Assembly: GCA_001414345.1 (NCBI GenBank)
Contig: LLCB01000334.1
Span: 1 to 60,401, forward strand
Direction of reading: 5' to 3'
DNA length: 60,401 nucleotides
Source of the DNA: Hymenoscyphus infarciens
Lineage: Eukaryota > Ascomycota > Leotiomycetes > Helotiales > Helotiaceae
Position numbers and translations under genes: made by a program. Every line of letters starts with the position of its first letter. Position 1 is the first letter of the stretch. The notes under the pieces are model-generated. The model was not told where the DNA came from, made no database searches, and was given only the letters and a program-made list of their open reading frames with translations. Of this stretch, positions 33,702-46,018 are shown piece after piece.

Positions 33702-35200
33702 ACTTTAGAATAAGATTAAGTCTAATTTTAGTAGCTCTAGTCTAGAACTAGTAGGTTGATATTATAATAAGATAACTAATATCTACTATAATAACTTTAG
33801 TATTATAGAAGAATATATATCTAAAATCTAGTTCTTAACTATATACTTAAGAAGCTTAGATAAGAAAGTATCTAATACTTTTATACTAGTTACTATCTTT
33901 AATAGTCTTCTTAGCTCTTTTAATTCTTTTATATCTAGAAAGTATAAAAATATAGGAAATAATTAATTCTATAGACTTAGACGACTTAATAAGCAATCTT
34001 ATAGATAAAGAGTCTAAAATAACTTAAAGAAGTGATTTAAAAGCTAATAAAGCTTCTATTAGAACTAGCTCTCTATATAATTACTATAATAAAAAGAGAT
34101 ATATTAAGAGTAAATACTTTATACTTTACTTAAAGCTTAGAAAGAGCTCTACTAATACTAGTTAGAATACTAGTAATAACTCTTCTAAAAAGAATAAAAA
34201 GAAGAATAAAGCTAAAGATAAAAACTCTAGTAACTCTAGAGAATTAGAAGACTCTAAAGACTCTAAAGACGCTAAAGACTTTAATTCTAATAATAATAAG
34301 TCTAAAGTCTCTTCTAGAGTTATTATATTAGCTAGTATTAATAGTAATAATAAAACTACTATAACTAGCTTTACTAGAAATAAAAGAAAACTAGTATTAG
34401 ACTCTAGAGCCTCTAATTACTTTACGTCTAATAAGAGCTAGCTTCTTAATTTTTAAGAGCTTAATAGCTCTATTATAGTAGCTAATAATACTAAAGTATC
34501 TCTACTAGGTAAAAGTAATATACCTATTACTTATAAAAGTAAAGAGCTACTTATTAAAGACGTATATTACGTCCCTAGTCTTAAGAATACTCTTATTTTA
34601 GCTTACTCTTTAGCTAATAAAGATTAGAATATTAACCTTAATAAAGACTTTACTTATATTAGTAATAATAAAGCTAAGATAAGGTTAAAGCTCTTTAGCT
34701 AGATAATGTCTACTATCTATCTAATCTAGCTATAGATTATAATAAGCTTAAAAAGGTTGTTTATAAAGCTAATAGCTCTAACTACTTATCTAAGACTAGA
34801 AGTAAGAAAGTAGACTCTAATAAAAGTCTAAAAATAAACTAAAAAACAAGTCTACTCTCTTAAAGACTACTAATAAAAAACTTTCTAAAAAGCCTTTAAA
34901 ATCTAAAACTTCTACTATTTTAGTCTCTAAGATAGAGAGTGAAAACTTTATAAAAGAAGATAATAAAGCTATTATTATTAAGAAGTCTTTTATAGGTTTT
35001 ATTTTAGAATCTAAAGAAGCTATTAGTTCTAATAATCCTTATAAGAACTATATAATTAAGTCTATAAAAGAAGAGATAAATAACTCTTTTATTACTAAAG
35101 ACTCTTCTTCTTCTTCTTCTACTATATCTACTATATCTAGGTTAGTTTATAAGAATAAAGACTTTAAAGAAGACTATATTAAGCTTAAAAGTTAGTCTAA
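33702..35200 (+). pseudogene. gag C-terminus, zinc knuckle, protease and Lys/Ser-rich tail of the copia-like element
   Basis: The gag frame resumes after the nested insertion. A RIP-degraded zinc knuckle (NYYNKKRYIKSKYF, expected CxxCxxxGHxxxxC) is near 34080-34125. The protease region reads KLVLDSRASNYFTSN near 34390-34435, where active proteases have DSGAS. KELLIKDVYYVPSLKNTLIL follows near 34542-34600. A Lys/Ser-rich frame with a poly-Ser run (35103-35120) extends to about 35190. Integrase and RT motifs are absent. Confidence 0.7.
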
Positions 35201-36045
35201 AATAAGAACTTAGCTTTATATAAAAGACTTTTATTTTAGTCTTCTCTATTAAAGAGATACTCTTTCTTAGTCTATTAGTCTTTCTTTAACTTTTAGCTTC
35301 TATTTAAGTCTCTACTAAAGAGTAAAATACACTTTACTAAAGCTATTAAGTATAATAAGAGCTTTCTTAAAGAATTTAGCTTTATATAAGCTATATATTT
35401 AGTATTCTTTATTAAAGAGATACTTTTATTTATTTTTACTCTCTTTAAAGAGGTATTCGTTCTTTAAGATTAGATTAGTTATTAGTCTACTTTTAGTTCT
35501 TACTTAGTCTATTAACTTATACTTTAAAGTTAAGTTAATATTTTAGTCTAAGTTTATTTACTTCTATTTTATTTACTTACTTCTACTTTAAAGTTAAGTA
35601 AGTATTTCCTCTATTATTAAGTAAAGTACTTATTAAAAGAGTGTATTAGTATTAGGTAATAATTACCTTACTTACTAATAGGCTTTAGGTTTAAACCTTA
35701 GTCTATACTAGTTCTTTCTAGTATTATCTAGAAGGTTTAGTTACGTTCTTAGCTATAGTTAAGCAAATATATAATCTTTAGAACTTTCTAGTAATCTCTT
35801 TAATTTATAAGCTATAGAAGCTTCTAGTATTTACTCTAGAAGTATATATAGCTCTCTTCTATCTTTTAGTTAGAAATTAAGTTAAAAAGTTAAAATTTAC
35901 TAAGTCCTTTATACTTATACTTCGACTTCTTAGAAACGTGATTTAGTAATCACCTAATCTACTCTATGTCGATTTAACTTACGTACTTCTAACCTACTCT
36001 ATAGCCTACTCTATAGTCTACTTTATACGTATATAACCTCTTATA

Positions 36046-36676
36046 CTATACTAAGAGGGTTATTAGGATTCTTAGGAATACTTAGCGTATTCTAATCTCT
36101 TAATATATAATATACAATTCTTACTAGCTATCTATAATAACTACTAAACTCTAATATTACTAGCTATCTAAAAAGTCTCTAATTTCCTAGCTATTTAGGA
36201 TTATTCTTAGTATAACTAATCTAAATCAGGCCTAAAACGAAATAGATACGCCGACGTACTTAAAAGAGATATTATTTAGACTATTACTAGTAGATAGTAG
36301 TTTAGCCTTTTTATATAATAGTACGAAATATATACTACTACTAAAGAGATATATAGAAGTACGTTCGAGACAGAATAATATACGTAAATACTAGGCTCTA
36401 ATATAGAAGAAAAGGCTAAACTAGCCTTTTCTAACTCTAGTAGAGTAAGCTACTATATATAAGAGGTTTAGAAAATATAAAAGAGTTTAAAACCGAATAA
36501 CGATATACGTTAGCTAATATAAAAGCCTAAACTCTACGAAGTACGTCTAAAAGCTCGGACGTATATAACCTTTCTAAAATAGATACTATAAAACAATAGC
36601 TGATATAATAACTAAAATCTTATATATAGCAGGTACTCCTAGCTATCTAGAATAGCCTAGGTAATAAGCTATTATA
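36046..36676 (-). mobile_element. right fragment of the interrupted LTR element with its 5' LTR (36314-36676)
   Basis: 36046-36313 continues the leader that was interrupted at 27220. The 363-bp LTR (36314-36676) is in reverse orientation and belongs to the same subfamily as 23567-23884. The five bases after it are AATAC; I could not find a matching left TSD. Confidence 0.65.
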
Positions 36677-38751
36677 AATACTTCTATATTTATCTATTAG
36701 TAGAATTTCTTATTAGCTTAAGTTTAGACTTAATCTAAGAACTTTATAAGACTAGAATATACTAAAGACTTTTATTCTCTAGAAATAACTTAACTATAAT
36801 AAGATAGTAAAAGTAGCTTAATATATATACTCTACTTAGAAGATAGCTAAGAATAATATAAGTAAAGCCTAGTAAAAGATAGAGAATAGTATAAATTAGT
36901 ACTAAAGAGCTATTAACTAAGATATTAGAGATAAAGTCTACTTATTTACTAAGAATTATAAAATAAATCGTTCTAGTTAAAAGCTTATTAAATAGTAAAT
37001 AGAATCTTTTAAAATATTAGATTATATAAGATACTTTTATAGACTAAAAATTCTAGAAAGATTAATTTATAATATTTTTACTCTTAATATACTATTAAAA
37101 GATCTAAATACCTCTTTATTAGAATAAAAGGCTTTAAAGCTTTTACTAGATAATATTTAAGATATATAAGAATAAGAAGTATAAGAAATACTTAGTAGAA
37201 GATGTTTTAGAAAATAGCTATAATACTAGGTAAAATAGATTAGCTATAATTGAGATCTTACTTAGTATTCTATAAATAATTTTTAAGATATATTATATTA
37301 TTTAAAAGCCTTTTATATTAAATATCTAAAAGAGCTAAAACTACTTTAACTTCTTTTTAAATAGCTTAATATATAGGAATTAGATAAGAATTAAATAAAA
37401 AAGTAAAAGAGTTAATTTTTAAAACTCTATTAATATCTTTTAATTCTAGTTACTCTTAATAAGAAATATATAATAAAAACCTAAGATAATAGACTAACTA
37501 GTAGAGATGTTTAAAGATAATAATATAAAGAACTAAGACTAAGTTACTACTAAAATAAGGCTTATTAACTCTTTCTAGGCTATAGCCTTACTACTCTCTT
37601 CTTTCTCTAACTTATTATTCTCCTTCTCTCCTCCTTTCTAAGTATAAAGAGCCTAAATCAGCTCTTCCTCTACCTCTTTCTTATAAGAGCGCTTCTTATC
37701 TTAGTAACCTCTTATAATAGACTTAGTAAAGGACGCTTATAAACTCTTTAAGTAGACTCTAAAGAAGACCTAAACCTAGGTTTAAATAGAGGTCTTATTC
37801 TTTATAGTATTATAGAAGAATTATTAAAATATTAGTAACTAAAACCTCTTTAATTAAAAAGTAATACTTATAGTAACCTTAGTATAAAGCGTCTAAGTCT
37901 CTTCTAAAAGAGCGAACTATACTTCTAAACTATTATTTAATATCTCTATACTAGTAATAACTAATATCTTATTAAAAGCCTTAGTAGCTATCTTAATCTC
38001 CTTCTTCTTCTTCTTAAGTTTAAGCGTATTAAACTCTTCTTTTATAAACTAAGATAACTATTTTAAGTTAGAATAGATTTAAGATATATTTAAGATTAAA
38101 CTTACTAGAATATATATAGTATTCTACTCTATTTAATATTTATACTTCTTTAACTTAGCTTTTTTAAAAGTAAAAATATAATCTCTATTCTAAGTTTTTA
38201 TTCAAATATATTAAATATAGTAGACTTAGTAGATAGCTAGAAGTATACTAGAAAAATGTAGGAAAGGTATTTTTCTATATTAGATTAGCTCTAAATTAGG
38301 TTTAATTAAGAGGAGAAAGAGTTACTTTTATATATATATTCTAGAAACTAGTTAGTATATAAGAATATACTTAATTAGAAGGTATTTTTACTATTTATAT
38401 TATTTAGATAAAAAGAAAGAAGAAGAGAAGTTAGAATTAGAGAGAAGTTATCTATTAATATACTACTTATAATAATAGCTACTACTTTCTATCTAATAGC
38501 TAATAATTAGCCTCTTTTCTATTTATATTTATTATTATATAATATATAATAGTAAATAAAGACCTTCTATTTAGTAATTAATAATACTATTACTTACTAA
38601 CTCTATTCTAACTACTAAAAGCTATAAAGATAAATAATAAAAGATAAGCTATATTTCTTATAATAAATAAATAAATAATACTTTAAACGTTCTAATACTA
38701 TACTAACTATTGACTAAAGACTTAAGATAAGTCTTTTTTAAGAGAAGAGGA
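36677..38751 (+). mobile_element. 3' part of a chromovirus-type gypsy element (integrase tail and chromodomain)
   Basis: From 36930 a frame reads KVYLFTKNYKINRSS and on to FKILDYI, the C-terminal DNA-binding part of Ty3/gypsy integrases (consensus DKV-L-KN-KT-RPS-KL). EILSRRCFRK and KAFYIKYLKELK then fit a chromodomain and its C-terminal helix (to about 37345). All internal stops are TAA, TAG or TGA where CAA, CAG, CGA or TGG is expected, the RIP pattern. 37350-38720 has no recognisable domain. A degraded polypurine tract (AAGAGAAGAGGA, 38740-38751) abuts the 3' LTR. This is probably the kind of autonomous element that supplied enzymes to the short LTR elements. Confidence 0.65.
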
Positions 38752-39148
38752 TATAATAGTATATTATTCTAAATTACTAGTATTTATAAAACTATTAATA
38801 CCTCTAAGCTAAGATTATAAATTACTAATACTTATATAACTAAAGATACTAAATATATTAATATCTAATATTTATATATAAAAGAGATTAAGATATAGAT
38901 ATTATAAATTTAGCTTTTTAGCTCTTATTATTTAGTATTAGCTATATTAGATAAGACTTAGTTATTATTATTATTATTAGATCTTAGTAGTATCTAATCT
39001 CTTATATATAGATACTTATATTTAGTATAAAAGAGGAATAGTTTTTCCTTTTCTTCTATACTAGAGCCTAGTATTTATATATATTATTCTACTCTAAACG
39101 TACTTCTATATATCTCTTTAGTAGTAGTATATATTTCGTTCTATTATA
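38752..39148 (+). repeat. 3' LTR (397 bp) of the chromovirus-type element
   Basis: Starts TATAATAG after the polypurine tract and ends TTCTATTATA. The 3' half matches the other gypsy-like LTRs. The 5' half (ATTCTAAATTACTAGTA...) matches only 55938-56331. Confidence 0.7.
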
Positions 39149-40450
39149 ATAAGGTTTAAGCTTTTATCTAAGATTTTAGCTTTTATTATTTTATATTATC
39201 TATATTAGAAAGAGTTTAGATATTAGTATTTAATAGACTTTAATAGGTTTTAAGCTTTAGTAATAGCTAATCTCTTTTATATATATAGATACTAACTTAT
39301 TTATAGTTAGAAAAGACTTTACTTTAGTTTTTTCTTTTATATTAGTATCTAGTATATATATATATTAGTTTATCAAATAGTACTTCTATATATTACTATG
39401 TTATATTATTATAATAGTATATATTTTAAAAAACCTTTAGATACTAGATATACTATTAGTATACTTAAGCTTTAAATATAATATTATATTACTAGTTATA
39501 ATATAGATAATAGCTACTATACTTTATACTAGAAGTACTAGATAGACTAGATATACTAGAAATACTAAAAGTATTTTAATTATTACGTTTATATAGTTTA
39601 ATCTACTTATATAATAGATATCTTATAAAGTAAACTTTAGATTAATCTTATAGTAAAATAGTAAAAAGTAAAAAGTAAGCTCTTTTCTAATTTAGTAATA
39701 GTTTCTAAGAATAATATTAATATATATAATTTAAGAGCTATTAAAAATATAAGTCTATAGATAGATTACTCTTATCTAACGATAATCCGAATTTAGCTAG
39801 ATTTTTTAAAAAAGGCTTTATTATTACTATATACTAAAAAAACTAAAAAACATAGAAAATTAAATTTATTTTTAAATATTTCAAGTAGACTTAGATAGTG
39901 ATATTATAAGTAGTAGATTAGAAGAATCTATAATTCTTTAGTTCTTATATTAAGTAATCTAATTAATACTAGAATTCTAATAATAATTAATAATATATCG
40001 ATTTTTAGTCGAAAATAGTTAATCTAGAGAAGAATAGTTCTTCTAATCTAAGAGCTAATATAATACTTAGTCTTACTTTTTTCTAAAAAGAAAGATAAAG
40101 TTATATAATATCTATTTAATATCATAAGAAACTAGTATTTAAAACCCGATCTTTATTAATTATTAGTACTTTTTTAATAATATTTATTATATTAGATACG
40201 AATTTATAAGATATATTATATAATATATATTATAGTATATATTATATCGCTATCTAAGTCTTATTATAAATAAAAACAAGTTAAGAAACAAGCTTATAAG
40301 TTTTAATAAAAAGACTTCTCAAAACAAATAAGGCTTTTATCTAGCGATTTTTAGAGAGTATTTTAATATAAGAGAGTAGTTATTAAGATAATAAGAAATC
40401 TAATTAATTTATCAAAACTAAATTCATGTTTAGTACTAAAGCTATTACTA
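39149..40450. repeat. RIP-mutated relic
   Basis: AT-rich. 39190-39375 is a further decayed LTR-like stretch, similar to the end of 38752-39148. Near 39920-40065 two patches with AGAAGAATCTATAATTCTTTAG and AGAATAGTTCTTCTAATCTA form an imperfect inverted pair. No coding content is visible. Confidence 0.45.
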
Positions 40451-41317
40451 AAAGCGCTTAGACACTTATAGAAGAATCGTCGTTCTAACTAAGTATTCTT
40501 TTTTGAATTCGGTTTATAGCAGGTAGGCGTAACGATTCTTCTTTTATAGAGCTAAGGAACTGAGATAAAATCAAGCGTGATTACTCTTTGAAAAACAAAT
40601 TACGTTCCAGCTATGACCATAGGAGCTTAGATGTAAAATTCACGCTTCCTTTCTTCCTTTATAAAAATATTCATTGCCGGTTATGAGCCTCTCTTAGGTT
40701 CCTTTTGCTGTAACCCGACTCTACAGACTCGATCCTATGTTGGTATTCAGTGGACCTAGCCTCGCTTTATCTAAGTATTGCTCAGAGTAGGCTGTATTGA
40801 GTTGAATAACCTATATAATTCATAAACGTGTCACTTTGGGTCAAGTTACAGACACTCTATCGTTGGGCAACATCGTAGAACGCTGCGTCGCAATATCTCC
40901 TAAAACAAAAAAAGACAAAATTTTCTTAGTTTCTAGTCTTGAAAGGTTTTAAACTCATCTAAATTTGACATTTGATCTGGGGAGTACAGGCTTGGGGAAG
41001 TATTTTCGAATTGAATGTAATATTTTAGTACATAACCTTTTGACAATGAAACCATTCTCTTTTCACCTCTTTTAGAAGAAAACGAAGGCCAGCTTCAAAT
41101 CAGTTTCTGGAGGGATCGTGGTACAGTTACTGGTCTGGACTCACAACGTCATGGAGCGGGCAGACGGTTACACTATATGTAAAAAGAAAACTCTGTAATT
41201 TCGTGCCACCATACCAGTATTTTAAATACGACCAACCCTCTAATTTTGCATTGGAACTAACCAAGAGTTCAATGCAATACTCCAAAATCCACCTTCAATT
41301 TCACGTTTCCGGGGAAG
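40451..41317. other. upstream region of the HET gene
   Basis: CA and TG reappear from about 40420, marking the end of the RIP block. No gene is seen, only promoter and possible 5' UTR. An open frame from 41203 overlaps the HET start in another frame and is not supported. Confidence 0.5.
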
Positions 41318-43303
41318 ATGCACAGGTCCCAAACCGCGAAGAGGACTGGAGAGAATTCCAAGACCGGGGAATTTCCAGGTCTAGGCATACACAATGGACG
41401 GATGTATACCCTAGCAGATGTGCCAATTCCTGATTTTACGGGGGGGTTCTTGAAGAAACTTAGTCTTATGGGTCTGTACCCTCCAGCACTGACTCGACAA
41501 TATCAACTATGCGAATTCTGCAAGAAAATATGTGCTGAAAAGCACTTCAAGCAATCTCGTTTTCTTGCCAGGAAACTTGAATCCACCTGTGGGCTGTGCG
41601 AAATTGTTTCTCGGGCTTTCAGACAATTTGACATCCAATCCCCGTGTGAAATGAGATTTGCTCTTCGGCCGGGTTATTTAGATGTTGATTTGAAATCCGA
41701 TGGAGAAAACAAACAGTTGATAAGAAGATCTTTGAGGCTGTATTGCGTTGGCGATTCGGAATTCGGTTTCGAAAAGCATCCTTTCGGCTGTCCCGTTCTC
41801 TTGAAAAACAGAAGCGATGCTTATTTCCTTTTGCTTCGAGAGTGGCTTAAAGACTGTGGCAGTAACCATCCGGATCATTCCGATCTCTTCCAAGCGGACG
41901 CTACACTCCCAACAAGATTACTTGACGTTCGAAACCCAGGTGGGATACGACTTTACCATACGACGGATGGCGAGCGAGGGAAATACATTGCTCTTTCTCA
42001 TCGATGGGGCGAGATTCAAACATTTTCTACAACGCGAGAAAACATTTCAGAATTTTCCAAAAGCGTCGCCATTTCTGAACTACCAAAGACATTTCAAGAT
42101 GCCATTGAGGTTACCACCCGACTTAAGATACCCTTCCTTTGGATCGACTCTCTTTGCATCATTCAGAACGATGCTGAGGACTGGAAATATGAGTCAAAAC
42201 TCATGGAATCCGTATTTGAATCAGCATATTGTACAATTGCTGCGACATCCGCATGCGACAGCACGCAAGGCTTTCTCGACCGCAACCCAGATATCCGCTG
42301 TACTCGACTTTCAACTGGTGGCGCTGATTCTTCGATGAATATTTACGCCAGCGAATTAGACGAGAATTTCGAGGAAGACGTCGAGTGCGGAATTCTGAAC
42401 CAGCGAGCTTGGGTGTTACAAGAGCGGGCGCTATCACGTCGAATCATTCATTTCACTGCCACACAAACTTATTGGGAGTGCGGATCAGTCATAAGGTCGG
42501 AATGCTTACTTGACAACTTCAAAGATCCAAACTGGTTTGGTGATTCCAAATTTCCACATACAGCTTCACGATCCACTTACATTAACTTCGAGACATTGTT
42601 CGAAGCTGTGTTCTCTAAATACTCAGAGCTCAATATTACTAAGTTAGAAGACAGGCCTGTCGCGATATCTGGTATTGAATCGAGATTAGGAACCTTCTAT
42701 AACACCGCCATTGTTTATGGCATTTTCATCTTTTACGTCCATCAAAGTCTATTCTGGAGAAGAGGAGAGGATACGGAAATGCTACGTATCGACTTCCGGG
42801 AAAGTGAAGTGCCTTCGTGGTCTTGGATGGCTTACTCTGGTAAAATCCAGTATGGGTCTCGCCAGGACTGGTATCGAAGCTCTGGGACTGAACTAAGTCA
42901 AGATTTGGACCTCGATCCCCAAAACAAACGTGTTTTGTGTTCAGTATGGCAATTAACACCTATTTTGGATTTTCTTAGAGAGCACGAAACTGTTTGTTTA
43001 AGTGGAAAGTTTGTTGGTTGGGCAAGATTTGATCAGAACTCGCTGGACGTGGTCGAGGACCTGTGTTGTGTCATAATTGCACAGGGGGAATCTGGTTGGA
43101 AGAACTACACTGGTATGGTTGGAGATGTGGAAATGCCCCCAGGTACAATTTACTACGTGTTACTCGTTTTTCCGGTTCATAATTCAAGTCTAGAGGCGCA
43201 GGAGCAGGAAGGAAACAAGTTTCAGCGTGCTGGTGTAGCTGTTGTCCACGAGAGCTGTATCCTACTTAACAAAGTAAGATCTAAGCCAGCGTTCGTTGTA
43301 TAA
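41318..43303 (+). CDS. HET-domain (heterokaryon incompatibility-type) protein
   Basis: 661 residues, intact, single exon. The three conserved HET blocks are present: YIALSHRWG (residues 223-231), FLWIDSLCIIQND (273-285) and, after YESKLMESVFESAYCTIAAT, RAWVLQER (363-370). A Cys pair set CEFC (65-68) and CGLC (91-94) in the N-terminal part could bind zinc. HET proteins trigger cell death when genetically different hyphae fuse or act in other non-self responses. The C-terminal half (about 400-661) is variable and would carry partner specificity. The gene is an island of normal composition between two RIP-mutated blocks and has no disabling changes, which suggests selection or recent arrival. 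Confidence 0.9.
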   Translation: MHRSQTAKRTGENSKTGEFPGLGIHNGRMYTLADVPIPDFTGGFLKKLSLMGLYPPALTRQYQLCEFCKKICAEKHFKQSRFLARKLESTCGLCEIVSRAFRQFDIQSPCEMRFALRPGYLDVDLKSDGENKQLIRRSLRLYCVGDSEFGFEKHPFGCPVLLKNRSDAYFLLLREWLKDCGSNHPDHSDLFQADATLPTRLLDVRNPGGIRLYHTTDGERGKYIALSHRWGEIQTFSTTRENISEFSKSVAISELPKTFQDAIEVTTRLKIPFLWIDSLCIIQNDAEDWKYESKLMESVFESAYCTIAATSACDSTQGFLDRNPDIRCTRLSTGGADSSMNIYASELDENFEEDVECGILNQRAWVLQERALSRRIIHFTATQTYWECGSVIRSECLLDNFKDPNWFGDSKFPHTASRSTYINFETLFEAVFSKYSELNITKLEDRPVAISGIESRLGTFYNTAIVYGIFIFYVHQSLFWRRGEDTEMLRIDFRESEVPSWSWMAYSGKIQYGSRQDWYRSSGTELSQDLDLDPQNKRVLCSVWQLTPILDFLREHETVCLSGKFVGWARFDQNSLDVVEDLCCVIIAQGESGWKNYTGMVGDVEMPPGTIYYVLLVFPVHNSSLEAQEQEGNKFQRAGVAVVHESCILLNKVRSKPAFVV

Positions 43304-46018
43304 TAGCTATAACCTTCTTTAAAAAATACCTTCTGAACTATTGAATAAAAAAGACTCAATTCGATTACGTATACTTACTACTTATATTACAACATAGGTT
43401 TAGTAGCTTTTAAGAAACATTTTAATAGTAATTTAATATCTTGAGTTATTTTCTAGTCTTTTAATATATTAGTAAATCTATATATAGTATTCTAATATAT
43501 ATTAGCTATAAAAAAATTAAGTCTTAGACTTAGCTACTAATATATTATTAGAATATGTTATTTCAATATAATTATTATTTTAAAAAAGTAATAAGAGTTT
43601 ATTTAGCTTACTTAATAATAGTTATAAATATCTTAGAATATATACGAGACCTGGTTTTAAGAGACGCTATATATAATTATTTACTTTATAGTAGAAAGTT
43701 CGTAGAAACTATAGAATTTAGCGAAGAAGTAAAGTAATTATCTAGCTATTATCTAAAATAGTATAATTAGATAGTTATATCTATTAGAGAAATATAATTA
43801 TCTTATTACTATTTAGTTAATTTATTAGTAAGAATAATTGAAATTATTTATTTATATATATAATCTAAATAGCTTATAATATTTACTAAGATATTAGAAC
43901 TTTAAAGTATTCTATTATTATTCTACTAAGAATATAAGAGATTTGCTAATTAGAAGTTAATAGACTACTTAGGTATTTTTCTAGACTAATAGAAATTAGA
44001 GTTATTATTTCTCTATTTCTATTCGAAGATAGAATAGAGTCTTAACTAGTATTAATTAAGTCTAGATTAGAAAAAATCTTATAATTACTATTTCAAAGCT
44101 ATATTCTTTAATTATTTAGATATATTTTCTTTTATAAATTTAAAAAATCTTTCTTTTCAAAGCTTATTAAGGTTATATAAATTATTTATATATATATATT
44201 AATATCTACTAACTTACTTTAAATAGTAATCTTATATAAGTTAGTATATATTATTATCTATTACTTAATATATTAAGTAATCGTTTAGCTCGTAGTAGAT
44301 ATTTAGTATATATAGAGCTATATAAGTAGTAGATAAACGATATATATAAACTTTTAGAGATTTATATCTCTAAAGGTTTAACTATTTCTTAAGTAGTATA
44401 TATTTTATTTATATATATACTAAGATATAGAAGGTTAAAAAAGAGATTTATTTTACTTTTAAATATTTATATTAAATACTAGATTAGATTAATAATTAGT
44501 ATATATATATAGAAATTAATTTATACTTCTTAGTAGTCTATATTCTAGATATATAGAAGCTAAATAAGCTCTTAAAAATATTTACTTTTATTACTATATC
44601 TAAACTTAGAAAATAATAAACTTTATATTAAATTTTAAATACTAATAGTAATAATATACTAATAAATAGTTATTTAATAATAATTAATAATATACTTGAT
44701 ATAATAAGCTAATAGAATATATATTTCTAGTTTTTATAAATTCTATAAACGATTTATATAATTATAAGAACTATTTTTTAAAAGAATAATCTATAAATAA
44801 TAAATATAACTTATAAAAGATATTCACTAATTATATAACTAAATAGCTTTATATTAGTTCTATTAACTCTAATAATATACTAATATTTACTTTCCTAGTA
44901 TAGTATTTAACTACTTAATAATTAATAGTTAGAAATAATTACTTTTAGAATATAATTAAAAATCGACTAGTAAACACTAATAGTTAAAATAAACTAAGTA
45001 TTAAAGATATATAATAAAAAGTAATAAGTTTTAAAAATTCGTTTTATATAGCTTTTAAAATTAATATCAATAATATATTAAAGCTTATTACTTATCTAAG
45101 TAGAAATAGAGATAATAGAACTTAATACTTTCTTTTTTTTTAAAAAAAAGTACTTAACTAATCTATACTATTATATCTATATAAATAGAAAAGAAAAAGT
45201 AGAATACTTTGTACTATTTTATTAGAATATTCTATAAGAAAGAGAGTTACTTATAAGAGTTCTAAGAAAGTAGATTAAGAACTTAAGAGAACTAAGAAGA
45301 GTACTAGTAAATAAGAAGCTAGTACTAAGAATTACTACTAAGTTACTAAGACTAAGAAGATTATAAGAATACTAGCTTATACTAGAACTTTAAGAAGAGA
45401 ATAGAGAGAAAATAAGAGTAGAAGAGAATAGAGAAGAGATAGCTAAAATATACTAGAAGCTAAGGCTTAGGCTTTAGTTATTCTAAAAGAGAAGAAGTAT
45501 AGAAATTATAATACTAATATAGACTTTAAAAGTTATATATACTAATCTACTACTCTTTTTATTACTAAGTTAGAGAGATATACTCTAAATATATAATAGT
45601 AGAACTTAAAAAGAAGTATTATATATTTAAAAATAGACTTAAATACGTTAAAATATAAGCTATAAAGCTCTATAAACTAGATAAGAAGAAGTAATACTTA
45701 CTCTTAGAGCTCGGCTTATAGTCTACGTAGTATAAGAGTAATAATAATAGTAATCTTAGTAGAAGTAGATAGAATATCAATAAGTAAGATTTACTTCTTT
45801 AAATATAAAATAACCTAGATTATATATCTTTTTTAGATAGTTATATTAGAGATATTAGGAAAAGAGTTAAAAAAAGTACTATAGATACTTAGAATAGTAA
45901 TAAATATAGTAAAGACATAAGAGGCTATTTAGCTTTTATATATTAGTTATTTTAAAATATATAAACTACTAAAAATAATAAGAGAATATATAATATATAC
46001 TAATATTTAGCTAGTATA
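43304..46018. repeat. RIP-mutated relic
   Basis: Extremely AT-rich. 45230-45760 keeps a Glu/Lys/Gln-rich frame on the + strand (RIERKQEQKRIEKR) that could be the coiled-coil tail of a transposon protein. A 60-codon open frame at 43555-43737 is AT-driven. No LTRs or domains were recognised. The last five bases (GTATA, 46014-46018) are the left TSD of the next element. Confidence 0.45.

Larger units (their letters stand above)
27221..36045 (+). mobile_element. copia-like LTR element with gag and protease only, itself hit by two insertions
   Basis: The TSD is CTATA (27216-27220 and 36046-36050). The 5' LTR is 27221-28958, which is 402 bp once the 1336 bp of inserted mariner plus duplicated TA are subtracted. 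The 3' LTR is 35644-36045 (402 bp). Without its insertions the element is about 3.7 kb. The interior encodes gag, a zinc knuckle, an aspartic protease region and a Lys/Ser-rich tail, then goes straight to the 3' LTR, with no integrase core, reverse transcriptase or RNase H. All frames carry RIP-type stops. The second copy (29958-33701) has the same structure, so the pol loss is a property of the family, not of one copy. Confidence 0.85.

Noticed and set aside
43555..43737. 60-codon open frame in the right AT-rich block
   Set aside because: It lies within RIP-mutated DNA and its Ile/Tyr/Leu-rich composition is what AT-rich sequence gives by chance.
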